In this document: positions 59,093 to 64,000 of the stretch, piece after piece
Layout: the number at the start of each line of letters is the position of its first letter
How positions within the stretch are numbered: position 1 is the stretch's first letter
From: QIAW01 sp035487295
Lineage (GTDB): Bacteria > Acidobacteriota > Terriglobia > Terriglobales > Acidobacteriaceae
Direction of reading: 5' to 3'
DNA: 64,000 nt
Assembly (NCBI GenBank): GCA_035487295.1
Contig: DATHMH010000023.1
Span: forward strand, 62,001-126,000
Translations under genes and position numbers: made by a program
The notes under the pieces: generated by a model
Seen by the model: only the letters and a program-made list of their open reading frames with translations
Told to the model about the DNA's origin: nothing
Database searches by the model: none

Positions 59093-60496
59093 TCAATGAA
59101 AAAATTCTTTGTGGATCGCCTGAATCACGTCAGGCGCATTGGCTGCGGGTACGGCGAAGCAGATGCTCAATTCGCTCGCCCCCTGCGCCACTGCCGTTAC
59201 GCTCACCCGGCGCGCGCCCACAGCGCTGAAGATCCTGCCAATGACGCCATAGCTTCCCTTCATGGCCTCGCCAAGCACGGTGATCACGGCCAAGTCGCGC
59301 TCGACCTCCACTGACTTAAGTACACCGTGGCGCAGCTCGGTACGAAACATCCGTTCAATCGAAGCGGTGACCCGGTCGGTATCTTCCCCGCGCACCACCA
59401 GCCCCAGCGAGTTTTCAGCCGAAGACTGGGTGGAGAACAGGATATCAACATGGTCATGCCCGAGGCGAAGAAACATCCTGCCCAGAATATCGGACGCTAC
59501 ATAAAGGTCGTTTTGCGCCACCAGGGTAACCAGGCTGGCCTTGGTGACCGCGGTCACCGCCTTGACCGGAGTGCCATTCAGGTAAGGTGCGCCGGTGACC
59601 TTGGTCCCGGCAATCTCAGGCCGGAAAGAATTCTTGATCCACACCGGAATTTTCTTTTCCATCGTAGGACGAATAGCTTTGTGATGGATGACCTTGGCGC
59701 CGTAATAAGAAAGTTCGATGGCCTCGGTGAAGCTGATCTCGGGAAGGACGCGGGCATCGGGACAAATACGCGGGTCAGCGCTGAGAACTCCGTCAACATC
59801 AGTCCAAATCCAGACCTCATCGCACTCCAGTACCGCCCCGAGGATGGTAGCTGAAGAGTCTGACCCGCCGCGACCAAGCGTCGTAGGCTGTCCCTGCTTG
59901 GTGGCGCCGCTGAAGCCGGTAACAACGGGAACCCGGCCTTCATCCAGCAGCGGGAAGATCGCGGCATGGGCCTTGGGGCGGGTAGCTTCGTAGTCGGCGG
60001 CGGCATCGCCAAAGTGGTCGTCAGTAACTAAGATTTCAGTGGAATCAATGTAGCGGCTGGGAGTATTGGATTGCTCAAGGACGGCGGCAAATATCTGCGC
60101 AGAAAGTTTTTCTCCCATCGGCAGGGCCACATCCAATAACTGCGGGGTGAGGGATCGGAGCTGCAGCAGCGCAAAACATAGATCATGCAGTTGGCGAATC
60201 ATAGCCCCAACCTGCTCGCGCACTTTGGGAGCGTTGCTGGCATTGAAAAGCGAGGCGATGACCTCTTCGTGCCGGGCTTCAATCTCCTGCAGCGCGCTGG
60301 CGACAGTAGCCTGCTCTCCTTTGCCGGCAGCCTTCACGCAGTTCAGGATGCGGTCGGTAATGCCGGCCAGGGCTGAGACCACGACCACAATGCGGTCGCG
60401 GGCTGCAGCCTCCTGCACAATGCGGGCAGAGCTGAGGATGCGCGCTGCATTCCCCACCGAAGTACCGCCAAACTTCATGACTAACGTCTTCTTCAT
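59093..60496 (-). CDS. lysC: Aspartate kinase
   Basis: 467 residues from the ATG at 60496 with GGAGTGAT directly upstream; the protein begins MKKTLVMKFGGTSVGN, the universal aspartokinase start. Frames extending to 60646 would translate the attenuator hairpin and are rejected. Kinase domain about 1-300 (TLGRGGSDSSATILGAVL, DVDGVLSADPRI) and two ACT domains at the C-terminus (about 310-465) for feedback inhibition. First gene of lysC-thrC-thrB-hom-asd. Threonine is a likely effector because the leader peptide is Thr-rich, but this is inference. Confidence 0.95.
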   Translation of the reverse strand: MKKTLVMKFGGTSVGNAARILSSARIVQEAAARDRIVVVVSALAGITDRILNCVKAAGKGEQATVASALQEIEARHEEVIASLFNASNAPKVREQVGAMIRQLHDLCFALLQLRSLTPQLLDVALPMGEKLSAQIFAAVLEQSNTPSRYIDSTEILVTDDHFGDAAADYEATRPKAHAAIFPLLDEGRVPVVTGFSGATKQGQPTTLGRGGSDSSATILGAVLECDEVWIWTDVDGVLSADPRICPDARVLPEISFTEAIELSYYGAKVIHHKAIRPTMEKKIPVWIKNSFRPEIAGTKVTGAPYLNGTPVKAVTAVTKASLVTLVAQNDLYVASDILGRMFLRLGHDHVDILFSTQSSAENSLGLVVRGEDTDRVTASIERMFRTELRHGVLKSVEVERDLAVITVLGEAMKGSYGVIGRIFSAVGARRVSVTAVAQGASELSICFAVPAANAPDVIQAIHKEFFH

Positions 60497-60555
60497 ATCA
60501 CTCCGTTGACTTTCAACCTTGGCCTTTTCCGGGGTACCCAGGCCTTTGCAGGCAA

Positions 60556-60597
60556 TTAAAAAGCCCACCGTCAGTTGCTTCTGGCGGTGGGCTTTTT
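60556..60597 (-). terminator. Attenuator terminator of the aspartate-family operon
   Basis: AAAAAGCCCACCG and CGGTGGGCTTTTT form a perfect 13-bp hairpin with a loop of about 14 nt. On the minus strand the 3' arm ends in a T-run. It lies about 28 nt after the Thr-rich leader ORF and about 60 nt before lysC. Because of the symmetry it could also stop plus-strand transcripts. Confidence 0.85.
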
Positions 60598-60624
60598 GGA
60601 ATCTCGATTTATTTATTCCGTTAC

Positions 60625-60720
60625 CTAACCCTTGGCCAGAAAGCACATAGCTGTGCCTGTACCTGTGGATGTTGTTGTCATCCGCTTCAAGGCAACCGGC
60701 TTCTGGCTCGTGGAAAGCAT
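60625..60720 (-). CDS. thrL: Threonine-operon leader peptide
   Basis: A 31-codon ORF (ATG at 60720) ending in TAG. The core MTTTSTGTGTA (from an internal ATG at 60681) contains six threonines in nine residues, all ACA. A TTG at 60690 would give a start of LKRMTTTS, strikingly close to the MKRISTT beginning of E. coli ThrL. Followed by a strong intrinsic terminator and then lysC-thrC-thrB-hom-asd. This is the layout of threonine attenuation. Which start codon is used cannot be decided, as no ribosome-binding site stands out. Confidence 0.85.
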   Translation of the reverse strand: MLSTSQKPVALKRMTTTSTGTGTAMCFLAKG

Positions 60721-60787
60721 GAAGGAGATACTTTATTAGGGAAATGGCATTGTGTCAATAGTACTAAGTACCGGGTACTGAGTACTG

Positions 60788-62131
60788 CTACTTGGTTTCG
60801 ATATCAAACTTCGTCGGACCATCGTCAAAGATCACAATCGGCTGTTCTCGGGTGAGGCCGTTGTAGCTGCTGGCGATTACGTGCGGGCCAACCGGGAGCG
60901 TGGTTTTAAGCTTGCGTTCGGGCAGCTCTTTGCCGTCCACCAGCAGGGTGGCGTTGTCGGGTTTGGCTTCGAGCTCTACGTTGACCATCCGCGTTTTCTC
61001 GGCTTCGGTCAATTCGCCGCGGGCGATGCGATCAATATCTGATCGCCGCGTGGGATACCAGGTCTGGAAGTCCTGAAAGCGGTGGACGGCCTCTTGAACC
61101 GGCGGAGCTATCCGTATCGCCGGCGGATCAAACGACGAGCCCCAGCGTCCAAAGCTATTCATCGACTGCGCCCGCGACTGCAATGACGAACGATCGGAGC
61201 ACAACATGCTTGAGATGTACTCCATGCGCGGCTGCGGTTGTCCCTTGGGCACTTTGGGCAGGGAGCTCTGCTCCGGCATCAGCGCCAGCCAGTGGAGCGC
61301 GCCGGCCAGCGAGGCGTCCTCACGTTCGCCATGTTGCGCTTTCCAGGCAAGCCAGTTGCCCAGGTTGTCTGCATCTTCCTGCTGCTGGCGCTCGTCTGTT
61401 GGCAGCGGTGTATAAGAAGGACCAGAGCTGAAAACCCTGCTCCAGAATGATGGCTTCTTACCCAGGGCAACAGTTTTTTCGTATTCGTAAAGCTGGCGCT
61501 TCTGGTCTTTCATATAGCTATCGCATGCCTCAGCCAGGGGAAAAGCATCGGCATGGCCGAGCATATTATGCGCGCTCTCAAGAGCGGTAATCGCGATCAG
61601 GCCATCGGGCCCGGGATTCGAGCGCGGATCGCTTCTCTCCAGTTGCGTGAGGTAGTCGGCAGCCTGCTGCTGCGAGAGTCCGAGATTTTGTAACGCGAGC
61701 TGAGGTTGGGTAAACCAATCTACTAATCCTGAAGTCAGCACCACGTAATGGCCGGTGCTAAAAGCATCCGGAACCTTGTCGCGCACGATGACAACCTTCT
61801 GCTCAGGCTGTTCAAACGCAGAATCTCCAGCGAGCTCGCTGAAGCGCCGGGCATAGGAGCTAAGCCACTCCTGGTCTCTCCAATATTCGCCGTCATGAGG
61901 ACCGATTGCGCTCTTGCCGCCCAGCATATCGGCTTCAACCGCATCGAGAGCGCCAAACATCTGCTGTGGAGGACCAAGCAGAACGCTGCAAGACTTCTCC
62001 CCCGGCAAACGGTTCTTGATGGCGCTCACAATCTGCTGTTGCCAGTCGCATTGCGCATGCAGCGGTAGAGAGAGCACGGCCAGAATGCAGCGCAATCCGG
62101 CACGACGGATCATCGAACCGTTTATTTTCAT
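60788..62131 (-). CDS. Exported protein with degenerate M48-like peptidase fold and PEGA-like domain
   Basis: 447 residues with a signal-like N-terminus (MIRRAGLRCILAVLSLPLHAQ). Residues 115-205 follow the layout of M48 peptidases: VPDAFSTGHYVVLTSGLVDWF resembles the NAFxxPGGxxxVTxGL stretch, and ALESAHNMLGHADAF is in the place of the zinc helix HExxHxxxxH. The first histidine is replaced by Leu184 while Glu185, His188 and His193 remain. The protease is therefore probably inactive or metal-altered. C-terminal residues 380-440 (VNVELEAKPDNATLLVDGKE) resemble a PEGA-type surface domain. Separate from the upstream operon; function unknown. Confidence 0.6.
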   Translation of the reverse strand: MKINGSMIRRAGLRCILAVLSLPLHAQCDWQQQIVSAIKNRLPGEKSCSVLLGPPQQMFGALDAVEADMLGGKSAIGPHDGEYWRDQEWLSSYARRFSELAGDSAFEQPEQKVVIVRDKVPDAFSTGHYVVLTSGLVDWFTQPQLALQNLGLSQQQAADYLTQLERSDPRSNPGPDGLIAITALESAHNMLGHADAFPLAEACDSYMKDQKRQLYEYEKTVALGKKPSFWSRVFSSGPSYTPLPTDERQQQEDADNLGNWLAWKAQHGEREDASLAGALHWLALMPEQSSLPKVPKGQPQPRMEYISSMLCSDRSSLQSRAQSMNSFGRWGSSFDPPAIRIAPPVQEAVHRFQDFQTWYPTRRSDIDRIARGELTEAEKTRMVNVELEAKPDNATLLVDGKELPERKLKTTLPVGPHVIASSYNGLTREQPIVIFDDGPTKFDIETK

Positions 62132-62503
62132 ATAGAAGAATTTAGTTAGAGGTTAGCCTGAAGCGTGCACAGACGCAACTGATAACTGCGTTTATCTATA
62201 TCATCAAGCGCCGGTCCGCGGCCAGGAAAACGAAGCCGATGATTCGGGCCCACAATACGGCCCTTGGACCCACTCATGAATTAATGATCTCTCTCGATAC
62301 CATGCCGACTGGCTTTAAGGGAGCCGGGCCCAAATTCAGGATTTGTATCCGGCTCCCCAAAACCATCTTTCCTTCCCCACCCGATAGTGCGGGATAAAGC
62401 GGTTTCGTTACACAAGCCGGCAGCTTCCAAACGCCGGAAGGCGTAGCGTACTATAGCCTGCCCTGCGATCCCTGCATTTGTCCAAACCGAATTTGAAAGG
62501 GAT
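62132..62503. other. 372-bp gap with a hairpin, no gene seen
   Basis: GGGAGCCGG (62319-62327) and CCGGCTCCC (62349-62357) form a 9-bp stem with a 21-nt loop, about 150 nt after the lepB stop. No T-tract follows on either strand, so it is not a clear terminator. The frame 62281-62652 on the minus strand overlaps lepB in another frame and is a shadow. Nothing else is recognised. Confidence 0.4.
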
Positions 62504-63076
62504 CTACCGTACGCGTCCGAGCTTTTCCATGGGCCAATAGACGAAGACCGCCTTGCCGTAAATGTACTGTCCATCCACAGTGCCAAAGCCGCGGCTGTCT
62601 TCAGACATACTCCGGTGGTCGCCAAGTACGAAGTAGGAATCGGAAGGCACAATCATTTCAGGCATGGAGCGCTGATCGGAGTACTCAGGGGGGACATAGC
62701 TTTCCGTAAGCGGGCGTCCGTTCAGATAAACCTGCCCTTCGACAATACGAATATGATCGCCCGCGATGCCAATGACGCGCTTGATAAAGCTTTTGGAAAC
62801 ATCGCGAGGATAGTGGAAGACAACAATATCGCCGCGCTCGATGGGCTCGAGCCGGTATACAAATTTATTGATAAAAATGCGCTCCTGGTCCTGGAGCTGC
62901 GGCAGCATGCTGGTGCCTTCCACTTTCACCGGCTGGTAAAGAAAAATAATGACGAAGACGGCAAGGATCATCGAAATAATAAGATCGCGCAGCCAGAGGC
63001 GCAACTGGGTATAGGGAGTGGGAGCCGGCTTTTTCTCTGGGCTCGCGGAAGCGCCAGGCTCTGGGATGCTGTTCAT
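62504..63076 (-). CDS. lepB: Signal peptidase I
   Basis: 190 residues from the ATG at 63076 (a TTG at 63106 with AGAAGAG before it is an alternative). A transmembrane segment (LRDLIISMILAVFVIIFLYQ) anchors it, followed by the periplasmic catalytic domain: nucleophile Ser in VEGTSMLPQL, general-base Lys in KSFIKRVIGIAGD, and the GDHRSMSEDSRGFG box. It removes signal peptides from exported proteins. Confidence 0.93.
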   Translation of the reverse strand: MNSIPEPGASASPEKKPAPTPYTQLRLWLRDLIISMILAVFVIIFLYQPVKVEGTSMLPQLQDQERIFINKFVYRLEPIERGDIVVFHYPRDVSKSFIKRVIGIAGDHIRIVEGQVYLNGRPLTESYVPPEYSDQRSMPEMIVPSDSYFVLGDHRSMSEDSRGFGTVDGQYIYGKAVFVYWPMEKLGRVR

Positions 63077-63116
63077 GTGCTTAGCCAGTTTTATTTTACT
63101 GTACAATTACTCTTCT

Positions 63117-63310
63117 CTGTAAGCTTTTAGTTCCTAGCTTTTAGCTCTTAAAGCTTTTAACCTTTAGCTTAATTTACTGTTTCAGTTAAGGAAACAGATC
63201 CGATGGGATGTTCCAATTGTCGGGGCTAAAGAGCATACGCCTTGCCGCTTTTTTATAGCCCTTACTCAAAGATGGAGATTACAAGACAAGCTAAGAGCTA
63301 AAAGCTTTAA
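63117..63310. repeat. Two AGCTTTT-type heptamer arrays
   Basis: 63117-63170 reads as about seven imperfect 7-bp units (TTAGTTC, CTAGCTT, TTAGCTC, TTAAAGC, TTTTAAC, CTTTAGC). 63288-63309 (AGCTAAGAGCTAAAAGCTTT) is the same family in reverse orientation. They flank an otherwise empty stretch of about 120 bp between lepB and the CYCXC-protein gene. Confidence 0.65.
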
Positions 63311-63370
63311 GATGTTAAAACCAGGAACCCCAAAAGGGAGTACAATATCGGCATCAAGGTAAAACGAAAT

Positions 63371-63883
63371 ATGAAACGACTGCTCTCGGTGCTTTGCATT
63401 ACCCTTGCTGCAATCATCTCCAGCCCAGCCCAATGGTTGGGACGGACTACCGATGTTCCGGCATATCACGATACAGGTTTTAAGAAAAGCGACAATATTC
63501 CGCCGATCCTCTCCCCATCTCAATTGAGTTTCCCCGAGAGCAAAATGAAGCCGGTGCAGGTGCACGCTTATGAACTGGCAGCCAAAATCCCCCAAGTCAT
63601 CTACCAGCAGCCTTGCTTCTGCTACTGCGACCGGGGCCACGGACACAAAAGTCTGCACAGCTGCTTTGAGGTCGAACATGGCGGTAACTGTGGCGCCTGC
63701 CTGAAAGAGCTCTATTACAGCTATCAGATGACCCAGCAGAAGAAAACTCCAGAGCAGATCCGCGTTGGTATTGTTGCTGGAGAATGGCAGCAGATTGACC
63801 TGGCAACGGCAGCCTCGATTGGACTAGCTCCTGAGACTCCGGTTCATAAGACGGCGAAGAAGAAGGCCTCTGCCGGCTTATAG
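63371..63883 (+). CDS. CYCXC-family (PCYCGC-motif) exported protein
   Basis: 170 residues with signal peptide MKRLLSVLCITLAAIISSPAQ. The core is QQPCFCYCDRGHGHKSLHSC followed by VEHGGNCGACLKELYYSY, which matches the PCYCGC-motif family (PF13798), predicted to bind a metal or Fe-S cluster through its many cysteines and histidines. The canonical CYCxC appears here as CFCYC. The C-terminal part (TPEQIRVGIVAGEW) is helical and ends Lys/Ala-rich. Function in the cell envelope is unknown. Weak ribosome-binding site. Confidence 0.8.
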   Translation: MKRLLSVLCITLAAIISSPAQWLGRTTDVPAYHDTGFKKSDNIPPILSPSQLSFPESKMKPVQVHAYELAAKIPQVIYQQPCFCYCDRGHGHKSLHSCFEVEHGGNCGACLKELYYSYQMTQQKKTPEQIRVGIVAGEWQQIDLATAASIGLAPETPVHKTAKKKASAGL

Positions 63884-64000
63884 AAAGCATTCAGCACTCA
63901 CTGTTCGGCCCCAAGCGCCCACAAATGATGATCCGTCTCTTTTTCTCGCGCGGAAGGCGGGGGTTGATGCTGACCATCCAACCCTGATATACATCCAATT

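Noticed and set aside
57837..59099. Plus-strand frame of 420 codons
   Set aside because: Antisense shadow of threonine synthase.
60497..60646. N-terminal extension of aspartate kinase
   Set aside because: It would translate through the attenuator hairpin and leader; the ATG at 60496 has a good ribosome-binding site and gives the canonical aspartokinase start.
60497..60787. Lysine riboswitch upstream of lysC
   Set aside because: The region is short and holds a Thr-rich leader ORF and a simple terminator; I see none of the conserved lysine-riboswitch helices.
62281..62652. 123-codon minus-strand frame
   Set aside because: Half of it overlaps lepB in another frame and the rest is unremarkable intergenic DNA.
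1..64000. CRISPR array, prophage, IS element, tRNA or rRNA
   Set aside because: Looked for spaced direct repeats, transposase or integrase motifs and tRNA T-loop signatures; none was found.

Overview
The window looks like a chromosomal segment from a soil Acidobacteriota (Terriglobia-like) organism. The grounds are moderately GC-rich coding sequence, a sugar-degradation-rich gene set (glucuronate/altronate degradation, GH3, glycogen debranching), secreted peptidases, and several classes of short intergenic repeats that I associate with this phylum. This is an inference from style and content; no rRNA or other phylogenetic marker is present. I saw no tRNA, rRNA, CRISPR array, IS element or prophage.

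Layout. 1-5.0 kb: uronate catabolism (3' part of uxaC, uxaA-type altronate dehydratase, an SDR) with an SGNH hydrolase on the other strand. 5.2-8.8 kb: a plus-strand detoxification cluster (26-aa upstream ORF coupled to RidA, Ohr, a partial RidA copy, zinc alcohol dehydrogenase, alpha/beta hydrolase). 8.9-18 kb, minus strand: galE, a secreted GH3 beta-glucosidase, an FAH-family hydrolase, a 3' remnant of galT, a secreted HExxE protein and a secreted subtilisin-like peptidase. 18.2-24.6 kb, minus strand: a compact histidine operon hisIGDCBHFA with overlapping genes, preceded by a leader ORF with seven consecutive His codons and an intrinsic terminator. 24.7-32.5 kb: a membrane protein, a small P-loop ATPase, an SDR, a Lon-substrate-domain protein, a di-heme oxidoreductase and a MoxR-like ATPase with a VWA partner.

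32.7-40.4 kb, minus strand: a CDGSH protein, then a compact carbohydrate cluster (methyltransferase, TIM-barrel glycosidase-like protein with rearranged halves, two GT4 enzymes, a CgeB-like glycosyltransferase, glycogen-debranching-type enzyme). 40.6-45.6 kb: a 49-aa membrane protein, an NtrC-type response regulator with an adjoining signalling-like protein, a secreted beta-rich protein and an FAD-linked oxidase. 45.7-53 kb, minus strand: carA, a small lipoprotein, carB, an M19 dipeptidase and a DapA-family enzyme.

53.3-60.7 kb: an O-methyltransferase, and the aspartate-family operon lysC-thrC-thrB-hom-asd read on the minus strand. That operon is preceded by a threonine-rich leader ORF and an intrinsic terminator, so both amino-acid operons here appear to be controlled by classical ribosome-mediated attenuation. 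60.8-64 kb: a degenerate M48-like secreted protein, signal peptidase I and a CYCXC-family protein.

The most notable non-genic signals are the two attenuators and a set of degenerate 7-bp-period tandem repeats scattered through intergenic DNA, some abutting start codons.
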